NCBI RefSeq assembly: GCF_013260645.1 | Contig: NZ_CP053921.1 | Span: 434,001-498,000 of the forward strand | Origin: Erythrobacter mangrovi | GTDB taxonomy: Bacteria; Pseudomonadota; Alphaproteobacteria; Sphingomonadales; Sphingomonadaceae | DNA length: 64,000 nt | Direction of reading: 5' to 3' | Position numbers and translations under genes: made by a program | In this document: piece by piece, positions 8,707-16,623 of the stretch | Numbering within the stretch: position 1 is the stretch's first letter | How the letters are laid out: each line of letters starts with the position of its first letter | Notes under the pieces: generated by a model | Told to the model about the DNA's origin: nothing | Database searches by the model: none | What the model saw: only the letters and a program-made list of their open reading frames with translations

Positions 8707-8886
8707 TTAGAGACCGACGGCGATGATTTCGCGTCCGTTGTAGTGGCCGCAGTGCGTGCACAGGTTGTGCGGACGCTTCAGCTCGCCACAGTTCGAGCAC
8801 TCGTGGAAGGCTTCAGCCTTCAGCGAATCATGCGCACGACGGTTGCCGCGGCGGTGGGGCGATACTTTCCTCTTGGGGACGGCCAT
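8707..8886 (-). CDS. rpmF: 50S ribosomal protein L32
   Basis: A 59-residue ribosomal protein. It begins [20 protein letters not shown], the basic L32 N-terminus. A CxxC...CxxC zinc ribbon is intact, with Cys at residues 30, 33, 43 and 46, so this is the zinc-binding form. It is the first gene of the plsX-fabH cluster. The assignment is clear despite the short length. Confidence 0.95.
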   Translation of the reverse strand: MAVPKRKVSPHRRGNRRAHDSLKAEAFHECSNCGELKRPHNLCTHCGHYNGREIIAVGL

Positions 8887-9128
8887 GGCGGCACCTGTTC
8901 CTCAAACAATTTCGATACGATTTCGGTGGCCGCCCTAGTGGAAGGTCCGGCAACGCACAAGAGCGCGTGAACCCGAATATTCCCGACCGTGGCGGTGAAG
9001 GCGGGCGCTATAGCGAATTTTGCGGGGGATGCAAGCCGCGTGGCACCGCTTCCTGCGTTGCCTCGGCCTGCCCCTCCGCCTAGCACTTCCCGGGTCTGCA
9101 TACAGACATAATCGAGAGGAGGGATCGC

Positions 9129-9527
9129 TTGGGTATTTTCCTGCCGGTAACACTAACGGCGGCCGCGGCGGCCGCAATCATCAATCTCTGGCTGGCCATC
9201 CGCGTCGGGCAGATGCGGGTGAAGCAGAAGGTTTCGATCGGCGATGACAGCGGTGGCCCGTTGACCGCGCGGATGCGAGCCCAGCTCAACTTCGTCGAGA
9301 ACACGGCCTTCGTGCTGATCCTTGTCGCGGCTATCGAGCTTTCGTCCAAGGGCGGCCAGTGGCTCACCTGGGTCGTGGCAGTCTACATGCTTGCCCGTGT
9401 GGCACACGGGCTGGGCATGGATGGCGGCGCACTTGCCAAGGGGCGTTCGATCGGGGTGATCGTCACCATGCTGACGCAGCTCGGCCTGGCCGTGGTCGCC
9501 ACGCTGATCGCGATGGGCGTGATGTAA
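9129..9527 (+). CDS. MAPEG family membrane protein
   Basis: A 132-residue protein with four predicted transmembrane helices (about residues 4-24, 53-70, 76-92 and 107-130). The MAPEG-type motif around residues 46-60 reads LTARMRAQLNFVENTAF. MAPEG proteins include glutathione transferases, but bacterial members are mostly uncharacterised. Translation should start at the TTG at 9129, seven or so bases after GAGGAGG. No other start in the frame gives a complete first helix. The 242 bases upstream, after the divergent rpmF, hold no other gene I can support. Confidence 0.85.
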   Translation: MGIFLPVTLTAAAAAAIINLWLAIRVGQMRVKQKVSIGDDSGGPLTARMRAQLNFVENTAFVLILVAAIELSSKGGQWLTWVVAVYMLARVAHGLGMDGGALAKGRSIGVIVTMLTQLGLAVVATLIAMGVM

Positions 9528-9549
9528 CTCTCGAGTCGGGAGGGGGCCT

Positions 9550-10218
9550 TCAGCCCAGCGCGTAGTCGCTGACAAAGGCGTTGGTCTTGCGCTCCCGACC
9601 GAAAGTGCTGGTGGGGCCGTGGCCGGGAATGAAGGTCACGTCCTCACCCAGCGGCCAAAGTTTCTGCGTAATCGAATCGATCAAGTCCTGATGGTTACCC
9701 ATCGGGAAATCGGTGCGCCCGATGCTGCCCTGGAACAGCACGTCGCCAACGATGGCGAACTTGGACGGGCGGTGGAAGAACACCACGTGCCCGGGCGTAT
9801 GGCCGGGACAATGGATGACCTCGAGCTCGAGTTCACCCACGGTAACCGTGTCACCATCCTGCAACCAGCGATCGGGTTCGAACACCTGCCCGTTCACACC
9901 ATAGCGCGCACCATCTTCGTCGAGGCGGCTGATCCAGAAACGATCGGCCTCGTGCGGCCCTTCGATCGGTACGCCGAGTTCCTTGGCAAGGATGCCCGTC
10001 TCGCCACAGTGATCGATATGGCCATGCGTGACGAGCAGCTTTTCAATCGTCACCCCGGTTTGCGCGATCGCCGCGCGCAATTTCGCCAGGTCACCGCCCG
10101 GGTCGACCAGCGCGCCCTTCATCGTCTTGGTGCACCATATCAGCGAGCAATTCTGCTGGAGCGGGGTGACCGGAACGATGCCGGCTTTCATCGGAGGCTG
10201 GGTAGCGGGTTCTGTCAT
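9550..10218 (-). CDS. MBL-fold metallo-hydrolase (glyoxalase II-like)
   Basis: A 222-residue metallo-beta-lactamase-fold hydrolase. The metal motif THGHIDH gives His65, His67, Asp69 and His70. Later ligands lie in HCPGHTPGHV, VGDVLFQGSIGRTD and IPGHGP. The short length and GSIGRTDFP loop match the YcbL-like hydroxyacylglutathione hydrolase relatives, so a thioester substrate is plausible. Neither possible start (10218 or 10191) has a strong ribosome site; 10218 is chosen because it keeps more of the N-terminus. A third in-frame ATG at 10254 lies farther upstream. Confidence 0.88.
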   Translation of the reverse strand: MTEPATQPPMKAGIVPVTPLQQNCSLIWCTKTMKGALVDPGGDLAKLRAAIAQTGVTIEKLLVTHGHIDHCGETGILAKELGVPIEGPHEADRFWISRLDEDGARYGVNGQVFEPDRWLQDGDTVTVGELELEVIHCPGHTPGHVVFFHRPSKFAIVGDVLFQGSIGRTDFPMGNHQDLIDSITQKLWPLGEDVTFIPGHGPTSTFGRERKTNAFVSDYALG

Positions 10219-10312
10219 GCAACCGATTGTGGGGAGAATGCGGTCCGCCCGCAAGCGCGAGTTCGCGGGCCCGTCGATTGCGCTTACCGGACCTAGCGAC
10301 TAGCCTGCGCCC

Positions 10313-10648
10313 ATGAGACGTCTCGCCGCCCTCCCCCTGCTCGTCCTCACGCTTGGCTGCACCACGACTTCCGACGAGCCTGTGCCGCCGATAGTCCAGA
10401 GCGAGGCGTTCGCATTCGTCGAAGATCAATGCAGCGGCTGCCATGCGGTCAGGCCAGGCGCCGAATCACCCAATCCGCGCGCGCCGTCATTCGAAATGGT
10501 CGCCAACGACATGGGCTTCACCCCGGTCACACTGCACGAATTCTTCCGCGACGGGCATGACGTCGCCGGCCAGATGCGCATCCAGCTGTCCGAGGATAAC
10601 GCGATCCTTGCGCGCGACTACATCATGTCGCTCAAGCACGATCGTTAG
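10313..10648 (+). CDS. Cytochrome c-type lipoprotein, copy 1
   Basis: A 111-residue protein with a lipoprotein signal (lipobox LTLGC, Cys16) and one covalent haem site CSGCH (Cys40, Cys43, His44). Downstream Met residues (such as QMRIQL) could supply the sixth ligand. It is small and membrane-anchored, so it could be an electron shuttle in the periplasm. It is clearly paralogous to the gene at 11052: both read C-S-x-C-H-A-(V/I)-R, then RAPSF, then a similar C-terminal helix. No oxidase or dehydrogenase gene is adjacent, so its partner is unknown. Confidence 0.85.
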   Translation: MRRLAALPLLVLTLGCTTTSDEPVPPIVQSEAFAFVEDQCSGCHAVRPGAESPNPRAPSFEMVANDMGFTPVTLHEFFRDGHDVAGQMRIQLSEDNAILARDYIMSLKHDR

Positions 10649-11051
10649 GTCGCGCCCCGTCAGAAGGGCAGTTTCGCTAGGTCGGGTTCGATCCAACCGC
10701 GCCTCGCAGGTACGCTGAACAGCAACTCGCGCGACCAGTGCGTTGGGATCCAGTCGGAACGGCCGTGCGGGGTCTTCTGTCTGCTGTAGCTGGCGGTCGA
10801 TTGGGTCAGCACACAGGCGCGCAGGGAACCGCCGCCATTTTCGGGCAGAGTCCTTGCTCGACTGTGGAGGCGACGTATCGGACCATGCGCGGCGGATTGG
10901 ATGACAGCAATGCCGAGGCAAGCATCTGGGCAGCGTCGCAAGACCCCCTAGCAGCCTGCACGGCACCCGGATCCACATGCCCAATCGCCATTGCGCCACC
11001 CGTAGCCAAGCGATAGGCCGGAGCAGAACGATTGATTCAGAGGTTTTGCGG
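10649..11051. other. 403-base gap between the two cytochrome genes, no convincing gene
   Basis: Open frames occur on both strands (for example 10738-11016 plus, 10660-10941 minus and 10806-11009 minus), but none has a recognisable family, a good ribosome site and a credible N-terminus together. On the minus strand, frames ending at 10806 and 10660 overlap in a way that could be one short protein broken by a frameshift. The segment may be a decayed remnant left between duplicated genes. Confidence 0.4.
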
Positions 11052-11417
11052 ATGCGTTCAGTCTTGGCCCTCGCGCTCCTAGCGCTTACCGCCTGCCAAA
11101 CAGGCAAACTCGCCTCGGCCCCTGCCCCTGCACAACCCGACGCAAGTCAGGCTGAAATACCTGCGCTCGTCGAAACGACCTGTTCGAGCTGCCATGCCAT
11201 CCGCCGCGACGAACTATCTCCGCTCACACGCGCGCCCAGCTTCGTGGATATTGCGAACTCGCACGGACTCACGCACGACACGCTGGTTGCCTACCTCAGC
11301 GATGCTCACAATTATCCTGACGTCATGGATGTCGAACTCGATGCCGCGGACGTCGAAGCGATTGCGAATTACATGCTGACGCTGCGCAGCGAGGACTATC
11401 GCCGCATGCCGTCCTGA
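11052..11417 (+). CDS. Cytochrome c-type lipoprotein, copy 2
   Basis: A 121-residue protein starting MRSVLALALLALTAC, with the lipidated Cys at 15 and haem motif CSSCH (Cys44, Cys47, His48). A Met in the segment DVMDVEL aligns with a Met in copy 1. A Pro/Ala-rich linker separates the anchor from the haem domain. An in-frame ATG at 10977 exists, but the signal peptide starts at 11052. The two copies diverge considerably outside the haem and RAPSF motifs, so the duplication is not recent. Confidence 0.85.
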   Translation: MRSVLALALLALTACQTGKLASAPAPAQPDASQAEIPALVETTCSSCHAIRRDELSPLTRAPSFVDIANSHGLTHDTLVAYLSDAHNYPDVMDVELDAADVEAIANYMLTLRSEDYRRMPS

Positions 11418-11429
11418 AGAGCCGCGCGC

Positions 11430-12110
11430 TCAGATGCGCCCGCTCTTCCATACGACGCGACCAACCACCTCAATTTCTTGGAGGGCGAGCTCAATCGGAG
11501 CATAGGCGTCATTGGCGCTGATCAGGGCGACACGGCCCGGACCGCGCGCCTGGATCTGCTTCACGTGCAATGCATCGCCGATGCGGACAACGTGAATGCC
11601 TTCTCCCGCGCGCTTGTTGCGATCGACGAAAATCTCGTCGCCGCTACGCAACAGGGGCTCCATGCTGTCACCTTCGACCCGGATAGCCGATAGGTCTGCC
11701 CCCTCCAGCCCCATCTCACGCAACCACCGACGGCTGAAACGGAAATGGTCGAAGGAAATTTCTTCCGCCGAGAAAGCGCCCGGTCCCGCCGATGCATCGA
11801 GCGGAAGCCGGGGAACATCGATCCAATCATCAACCGGCGAGGCTCGATGCTGCAAGGGGTCATGGTACCGGGCTTCGTCGAAACGACGCGTCTCGATCAC
11901 ATGGGGCAAAACCCCGAGAAACTCCGCAATCCGACGCAGGTCAGGCTCGTCCAGGTGCCGCGGGCTTCCGCGCGTGACATATTGCTGGAGATAGGCCGGG
12001 TTGCGCCCGATCAGGCGCGACAAACCGGCAAGACTGGCACCGCTGTCGCGCACCAGATCCTGCAATCGCCCCCGAGCGTTCCGCTCATCTTTCGAAAGGC
12101 CTTCCATCAT
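11430..12110 (-). CDS. C1/LexA-like repressor with S24 peptidase domain
   Basis: A 226-residue regulator. An N-terminal XRE-type helix-turn-helix (about residues 15-65, including GASLAGLSRLIGRNPAYLQQ) is joined to a C-terminal S24 domain. Ser149 lies in VEGDSMEPLLRSGD and Lys184 in LHVKQIQ, giving the Ser-Lys dyad. An Ala108-Gly109 pair in ASAGPGA sits where related repressors cleave themselves. Such proteins are usually inactivated by RecA filaments, which suggests DNA-damage control; this is inference. The start is ATG 12110 or 12107. Its upstream region holds repeated TCCTA/TAGGA half-sites, likely its own operator. There are no phage structural genes nearby. Confidence 0.88.
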   Translation of the reverse strand: MMEGLSKDERNARGRLQDLVRDSGASLAGLSRLIGRNPAYLQQYVTRGSPRHLDEPDLRRIAEFLGVLPHVIETRRFDEARYHDPLQHRASPVDDWIDVPRLPLDASAGPGAFSAEEISFDHFRFSRRWLREMGLEGADLSAIRVEGDSMEPLLRSGDEIFVDRNKRAGEGIHVVRIGDALHVKQIQARGPGRVALISANDAYAPIELALQEIEVVGRVVWKSGRI

Positions 12111-12113
12111 CCT

Positions 12114-12148
12114 TCCTATACCATAGGATTTTTCCTAGACAAGTAGGA
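12114..12148. promoter_or_regulatory. Operator cluster upstream of the S24 repressor
   Basis: TCCTAT-ACC-ATAGGA (12114-12128) is a perfect inverted repeat, followed by TCCTA-N6-TAGGA (12133-12148). A further TAGGA occurs at 12166-12170. Repeated half-sites directly upstream of a C1-like repressor are typical of autoregulation. Confidence 0.6.
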
Positions 12149-12157
12149 TTTCGAGTG

Positions 12158-12172
12158 GAACAAACTAGGAAC
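12158..12172. promoter_or_regulatory. SOS-box-like GAAC-N7-GAAC site
   Basis: GAAC-AAACTAG-GAAC matches the alphaproteobacterial LexA box (GAACN7GAAC, the complement of GTTCN7GTTC). It lies between the divergent S24 repressor and the small gene at 12220. Eight fixed bases should occur about once or twice per 64 kb by chance, but rarely in such a small intergenic target. Confidence 0.5.
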
Positions 12173-12219
12173 TTAAGGCACGAATCGCCTTTTCCTGCAA
12201 CCGCTTGGGGAGAGTCCGC

Positions 12220-12432
12220 ATGCTGATCCGATCGATCGAAAAATTCCTGCGCTACCACGAAATGCCGCCGACAAAGTTCGGCCGCCTTGCAGCGCACGAC
12301 CCACGCTTCGTGCTTGATCTCAGGATGGGACGCGAGCCGCGCGACCGCACGGAACAGCGCATCCGTGGCTTCATGGAAGGCTTCGAGGCTGCACGCAGCG
12401 AAGCGAGCAAGGAGGCGGCGCATGTCGGCTGA
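12220..12432 (+). CDS. Small unknown protein, possibly DNA-binding
   Basis: A 70-residue protein beginning MLIRSIEKFLRYHEMPPTKF and continuing GRLAAHDPRFVLDLRMGREP. The pattern of two short helices and a basic segment (MPPTKFGRLAAHDPRFVLDLR) resembles a minimal helix-turn-helix. Similar small proteins are familiar in sphingomonads, but I know of no assigned function. The start at 12220 follows GGGGAGAG; an ATG at 12205 has less support. It diverges from the S24 repressor across the operator/SOS-like region and overlaps the next gene by 11 bases, so the two are likely one operon. Confidence 0.65.
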   Translation: MLIRSIEKFLRYHEMPPTKFGRLAAHDPRFVLDLRMGREPRDRTEQRIRGFMEGFEAARSEASKEAAHVG

Positions 12433-12775
12433 AGGGAAGGTTTCGCGTCCCCCTCGCCTTCGCCGCACCGTGACTGATCGCCTGCGAGTTGCCGTGTTGC
12501 AACTGGCCGACCATCAAGCACAGGTGATCTCCCACAGCGAGACGCCCTGGGCCAGCATCACCTTCGCCGGAACGCGACACCTGTTGGCACTGGTCTTCGC
12601 AGGCGACACGGCTGTCGAAGCAGGCGAGCGCTTCATCGCGGCGCTGCCCGAACACGAGTTCATGATCCCCGGCCAACTTGTCGCGGATGCTACCGTGGTG
12701 GAGGCCGAACATCGCCTGTTCCCCTCGCCCCGGCTGAGCGCGACATGCGAACTGCTGCTGCTTGAGGAGGGGTAG
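12422..12775 (+). CDS. Conserved protein of unknown function
   Basis: A 117-residue protein that I do not recognise. It has a basic N-terminus (SRPPRLRRTVTDRLR), then an alternating alpha/beta pattern with hydrophobic strands (HLLALVFAG, FIAALPEHEF, ATVVEAEHRL, CELLLLEEG). No signal peptide or membrane segment is seen. Its start overlaps the preceding small gene, which supports joint expression under the same control region as the S24 repressor. Confidence 0.6.
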   Translation: MSAEGKVSRPPRLRRTVTDRLRVAVLQLADHQAQVISHSETPWASITFAGTRHLLALVFAGDTAVEAGERFIAALPEHEFMIPGQLVADATVVEAEHRLFPSPRLSATCELLLLEEG

Positions 12776-12892
12776 CTTCGGAGAAGCCACGCAAGATTCG
12801 CAATTTTCGCAGCCATTCCCTAGGGTCATTCCGCCTGGCAGGGTCGCTCTGAGTTCTGGGGTGCCAGGTCAACCAAAATTGGGAGACCCATC

Positions 12893-13342
12893 ATGCATAA
12901 GATTGTCACCATCGCCTTGGCCAGCGCCCTGGCCAGCATTCCGACGGCGGCGCTTGCCGAGCACCACGAAGAAGGGCCGACGATCCGCGAGAACGCGGAA
13001 TACATGGAGGTCGTGCTGGTCGATATCAAAGCCGGCAAACGCGATCGTGCCGAAGAGATAATCGAAAACTACTTCCAGAAAGCCACCAAGGCTGCGGGCA
13101 CGCCGATGCCCTATCTCGTGCACCTGCAGACGGGTGAATGGGACTTCATCGTCGCATTCGATCTCAAGGATGGGCCGATCGAGTATACCTACACCGGCTC
13201 GCCCAATCGCAAGAAGTGGTGGGCAGCGATGGTGGAGATCGCCGGCGGCGAAAAGCAAGCGCAGGCCGTCTGGGATGAGTATCAATCGCTCGTCGTGCGC
13301 AGCACCTCGATGTTGGGGCATCACCACAACGACGAAGAATAG
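12893..13342 (+). CDS. Exported protein of unknown function
   Basis: A 149-residue protein with a clear Sec signal (MHKIVTIALASALASIPTAALAE, cut near residue 22). The mature part, about 127 residues, alternates strands and helices (MEVVLVDIKAGKRDRAEEII, YLVHLQTGEWDFIVAFDL), a pattern like a dimeric alpha/beta-barrel. It ends in a His-rich tail HHHNDEE. GGGAGACCCATC precedes the ATG. It stands alone between an unknown gene and the convergent aldehyde dehydrogenase; a shared hairpin follows. Role unknown. Confidence 0.7.
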   Translation: MHKIVTIALASALASIPTAALAEHHEEGPTIRENAEYMEVVLVDIKAGKRDRAEEIIENYFQKATKAAGTPMPYLVHLQTGEWDFIVAFDLKDGPIEYTYTGSPNRKKWWAAMVEIAGGEKQAQAVWDEYQSLVVRSTSMLGHHHNDEE

Positions 13343-13361
13343 GCTCGCGAGCCGAGCAGGG

Positions 13362-13394
13362 AAAACGCCGCCCCAGTCACAACCTGGGGCGGTG
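13362..13394 (-). terminator. Intrinsic terminator of the aldehyde dehydrogenase operon
   Basis: CCGCCCCAG (13368-13376) and CTGGGGCGG (13384-13392) form a perfect 9-bp stem with a 7-base loop, extendable by two more pairs. On the minus strand it is followed by CGTTTTCC. It lies between convergent genes and may also stop transcription from the plus strand. Confidence 0.7.
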
Positions 13395-13398
13395 TGCC

Positions 13399-14832
13399 TC
13401 AGGTCCGCCGGATCACCAGGTTGCGGATCTCGGTCATGTCCTCCATCGCGAACTTGATGCCTTCGCGGCCAAGGCCCGAGTCCTTCACTCCGCCATAGGG
13501 CATGTTGTCGACGCGATAGCTGGGAACATCATTGATCACCACGCCACCGACTTCGAGCCGGTCCCACGCGTCGAACATCTTGAACAGGTCGCGGGTGAAG
13601 ATGCCCGCCTGCAGGCCGAATTTGGAGTGGTTCACTTCCTCCAGCGCCTCGTCGAAGTGCGAAAACTTCTGCAGGATCGCGAGCGGACCGAAAGCTTCCT
13701 CGTTGAGCGCCTTGGCATCCCGATCGACATGTTCGAGCAGAGTCGCTTCGAGCATGTTGCCTTCGCGCGCCCCGCCGCACAGCAGCTTTGCGCCGCCCTC
13801 AACCGCCTCGTCGATCCAGCCCTTGAGGCGCTTCGCTTCGCCTTCTGAGATCATCGGACCGATGAAGGTGTTTCGGTCTTTTGGATCGCCCGCGACCAGC
13901 GTCTTGGTTTTTGCGACGAGCATGTCCCTGAAGCGATCGTAGACGCTTTCATGAATGATGATCCGCTGCACCCCGATGCAGCTCTGCCCGCTCTGGTAGA
14001 AGGCACCGAAAATCACCCGCTCGAGCGCATCGTCGAGATCGGCGTCATGGTCGATGATCACCGCCGCATTGCCGCCCAGTTCAAGCACGACCTTTTTCTT
14101 GCCGCTCTTGGCCTTGAGGTCCCAACCCACCCCCGGCGAACCTGTGAAGCTGAGCAGCTTGAGCCGCTCGTCTTCGGTGAAGAGGTCGGCACCGTCACGG
14201 CTGGCAGGGAGGATCGAAAATGCGCCTTCAGGCAGATTGGTCTCGGCCAGCACCTCGCCCATGATGATCGCGCCGAGCGGTGTCTTGCTGGCGGGCTTCA
14301 TCACGAAGGAGCAGCCCACGGCGATTGCCGGGGCGATCTTGTGCGCGGCTAGATTGAGCGGAAAATTGAACGGCGAAATGAAGCTGCACGGCCCGATCGG
14401 GTAGCGCTTCCAGATCGCCTGGTAGCCCTTGGCGCGCGGGCTGATGTCGAGCGGCATGGCCTCGCCATACATGCGCACCGATTCCTCGGCGGCGATGCGG
14501 AAGGTGTCGATCAGGCGAGTAACCTCGCCTTCGGAGTCTTTGATCGGCTTGCCCGCTTCGACGCAGAGCGCATAGGCGAGCTCGTCGAACCGTTCCTTGA
14601 AGCGGTCGACACAGTGCTGCAGCACCGCCTGCCGCTCATAGCTTGCCATGCGCGCCATGGGTTCGGCGGCGCGAACCGCCCCGGCAATGCCCTCATCGAT
14701 AATGTCCGGCGTCGCCAGCGCGGTCCGAAAGGCGACCTCGCCGGTGAACTTGTCGGTCACTTCGAGATCGGTGTTGGGCAGGACCGCCTTGTTGTTGAGG
14801 TAGAGCGGGTAGGTATCCTTGAGCTGGGGCAT
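13399..14832 (-). CDS. NAD(P)-dependent aldehyde dehydrogenase
   Basis: A 477-residue ALDH-superfamily enzyme oxidising an aldehyde to an acid. Catalytic residues are present: Asn156 (SPFNFPLN), Lys179 (MKPAS), Glu251 (ELGGN) and nucleophile Cys285 (SGQSCIGVQR). The length is normal. The substrate cannot be read from the sequence. GGAGGACACGA precedes the ATG. It starts 26 bases after the upstream TPP-dependent enzyme, so the two are likely cotranscribed. An aldehyde made from a 2-oxo acid by that enzyme is one possible substrate (inference). Confidence 0.93.
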   Translation of the reverse strand: MPQLKDTYPLYLNNKAVLPNTDLEVTDKFTGEVAFRTALATPDIIDEGIAGAVRAAEPMARMASYERQAVLQHCVDRFKERFDELAYALCVEAGKPIKDSEGEVTRLIDTFRIAAEESVRMYGEAMPLDISPRAKGYQAIWKRYPIGPCSFISPFNFPLNLAAHKIAPAIAVGCSFVMKPASKTPLGAIIMGEVLAETNLPEGAFSILPASRDGADLFTEDERLKLLSFTGSPGVGWDLKAKSGKKKVVLELGGNAAVIIDHDADLDDALERVIFGAFYQSGQSCIGVQRIIIHESVYDRFRDMLVAKTKTLVAGDPKDRNTFIGPMISEGEAKRLKGWIDEAVEGGAKLLCGGAREGNMLEATLLEHVDRDAKALNEEAFGPLAILQKFSHFDEALEEVNHSKFGLQAGIFTRDLFKMFDAWDRLEVGGVVINDVPSYRVDNMPYGGVKDSGLGREGIKFAMEDMTEIRNLVIRRT

Positions 14833-14858
14833 TCGTGTCCTCCGTTACCCGACCAGCC

Positions 14859-16514
14859 TCACAGCTGCTTCGACAGTTCCTTGATGTCCTTGTTGAGGAT
14901 CTTGTCGTTCTCCGAATAGTCGACCGGGCAATCGATCAGGTGGACGCCGGGCGTATCGCGGCAATGAGCAAGCAGCTTGCGAAGATGATCGCTGCTTTCG
15001 ACCCGGTGGCCCTTCGCGCCATAGCTTTCGGCATATTTGACGAAGTCGGGATTCCCGTAGGTGAGGCCAAAATCTTCGAAGCCCATGTTCGCCTGTTTCC
15101 AGCGGATCATGCCATAAGCATCGTCGCGCAGGATCAGCACGGTGAGATTGAGGCCCAGGCGAACCGCGGTCTCCATTTCCTGGCTGTTCATCATGAAGCC
15201 GCCATCGCCGCAAATCGCCATGACCTTGCGCTTGGGGTAGAGCATGGCGCTCATCATCGCGCTTGGCAGGCCGGCACCCATTGTTGCGAGGGCGTTGTCA
15301 AGCAGCACGGTGTTGGGCAGGTAAGCGGTGTAGCCGCGCGCGAACCAGATCTTGTAGACGCCATTGTCGAGGCAGATGATCCCGTCTTCCGGCATGCAGT
15401 CACGAACCTGCTGGACGAGATGCGGCGGAAAGATCGGGAAGCGCGCATCCTCTGCCAGCTTGCCGGTGTGTTCGAGCTCGGCATGGTGATAGCGCTTGAG
15501 GCTGCCGCTCTCCCAGTGATCCTGGCGCGAAATCTCTTCCTTGATCTGCCAGATGGCATTGGCGATGTCGCCGATCACCTCGATCTGCGGGAAATAGACC
15601 GGGTCGACTTCTGCCGACCGGTTCGAAACATGGATCACCGTGTGCCCGTTCGCACGCATGAAGAACGGCGGCTTCTCGATCACGTCATGGCCGATGTTGA
15701 CGATGCAATCGGCCTCTTCGATCGCACGGTGGCAGAAATCCCCCGCCGAAAGCGCGGCGCAGCCGAGGAACAGCCGGTGGCGTTCGTCGAGCACGCCCTT
15801 GCCCATCTGGGTAGTGACGAAGGGGATGCCGGTCTTCTCGACGAATTCGGCGAGCATCTTGCCGGTCAGCTTGCGATTGGCACCCGCGCCAACCACCAGG
15901 ATCGGCTTCTTGGCCTTGGTCAGTGTCTCGACCGCCATCCGGACCGCCTTGGGTTCGGCACTGGGGCGGCGAGCCACGCTGCGCGGGATCGGGCGCGAGG
16001 AGGTCGGTTCTTCGGCAATATCCTCGGGCAATTCGAGGGGGACCGCGCCGGGCTTCTCTTCCTCAGCCAAGCGATAGGCTTCGCGCACGCGACTGGGGAT
16101 GTTGTCGCCCGCGTGGAGCTGGCGAGTATACTTGGTGATCGGATACATCATCGCGACCACGTCGAGAATCTGGAACTGCCCCTGCTTCGACTTCTTGATC
16201 GGTTTCTGGCCGGTGATCATCATCATCGGCATGCCGCCGAGCTGCGCATAGGCCGCCGCCGTGACGAAGTTGGTCGCGCCGGGGCCAAGCGTAGCGATGC
16301 AGACGCCGGTCTTTCCGGTGTGGCGACCATAGGTCGCGGCCATGAACCCCGCGCCCTGTTCGTGCCGGGTCAGCACCAGCTTGATCTGCTTCGAGCGACT
16401 GAGGCTGTCGAGAAAGTCGAGGTTCTCCTCGCCGGGTACGCCGAAGATATACTCGCAGCCCTCAGCTTCGAGACATTTCACAAAAAGGTCGGACGCTTTC
16501 TGAGTATCGGTCAT
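14859..16514 (-). CDS. Acetolactate synthase-like TPP enzyme
   Basis: A 551-residue thiamine-diphosphate enzyme. The catalytic Glu is at residue 52 (RHEQGAGFMA), the Mg/TPP motif starts with GDGG at 436, and RDDAYGMIRWKQ follows. The overall pattern is closest to the catabolic acetolactate synthase (AlsS) group. No small regulatory subunit gene (ilvH/ilvN) is adjacent, which argues against the branched-chain biosynthetic enzyme. A 2-oxoacid decarboxylase or carboligase with another substrate is equally possible. It is followed by an aldehyde dehydrogenase and preceded by a D-2-hydroxyacid dehydrogenase on the same strand, suggesting a short 2-oxo acid pathway. Confidence 0.85.
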   Translation of the reverse strand: MTDTQKASDLFVKCLEAEGCEYIFGVPGEENLDFLDSLSRSKQIKLVLTRHEQGAGFMAATYGRHTGKTGVCIATLGPGATNFVTAAAYAQLGGMPMMMITGQKPIKKSKQGQFQILDVVAMMYPITKYTRQLHAGDNIPSRVREAYRLAEEEKPGAVPLELPEDIAEEPTSSRPIPRSVARRPSAEPKAVRMAVETLTKAKKPILVVGAGANRKLTGKMLAEFVEKTGIPFVTTQMGKGVLDERHRLFLGCAALSAGDFCHRAIEEADCIVNIGHDVIEKPPFFMRANGHTVIHVSNRSAEVDPVYFPQIEVIGDIANAIWQIKEEISRQDHWESGSLKRYHHAELEHTGKLAEDARFPIFPPHLVQQVRDCMPEDGIICLDNGVYKIWFARGYTAYLPNTVLLDNALATMGAGLPSAMMSAMLYPKRKVMAICGDGGFMMNSQEMETAVRLGLNLTVLILRDDAYGMIRWKQANMGFEDFGLTYGNPDFVKYAESYGAKGHRVESSDHLRKLLAHCRDTPGVHLIDCPVDYSENDKILNKDIKELSKQL

Positions 16515-16623
16515 GGTACGCGAAATCTCCCCCTGGCGCCGTCCGCCGGCACCGCTTCAATCGCGACCATGCAATGCCCGTCTACGGGTCTTTCGTTACG
16601 CCTAACAGACACATGGCCGCGAG

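Noticed and set aside
10676..10705. GTCGGGTTCGATCC, which resembles a tRNA T-arm
   Set aside because: The stem has a mismatch and no D-arm, anticodon arm or acceptor stem is found around it.
11430..12775. Prophage or phage remnant because of the C1-like repressor
   Set aside because: No integrase, replication, packaging or structural gene lies nearby, and base composition is like the neighbours.
14859..16514. IlvB/IlvG biosynthetic acetolactate synthase
   Set aside because: There is no small-subunit gene next to it, and the sequence pattern is nearer AlsS-type enzymes; the family call stays broad.
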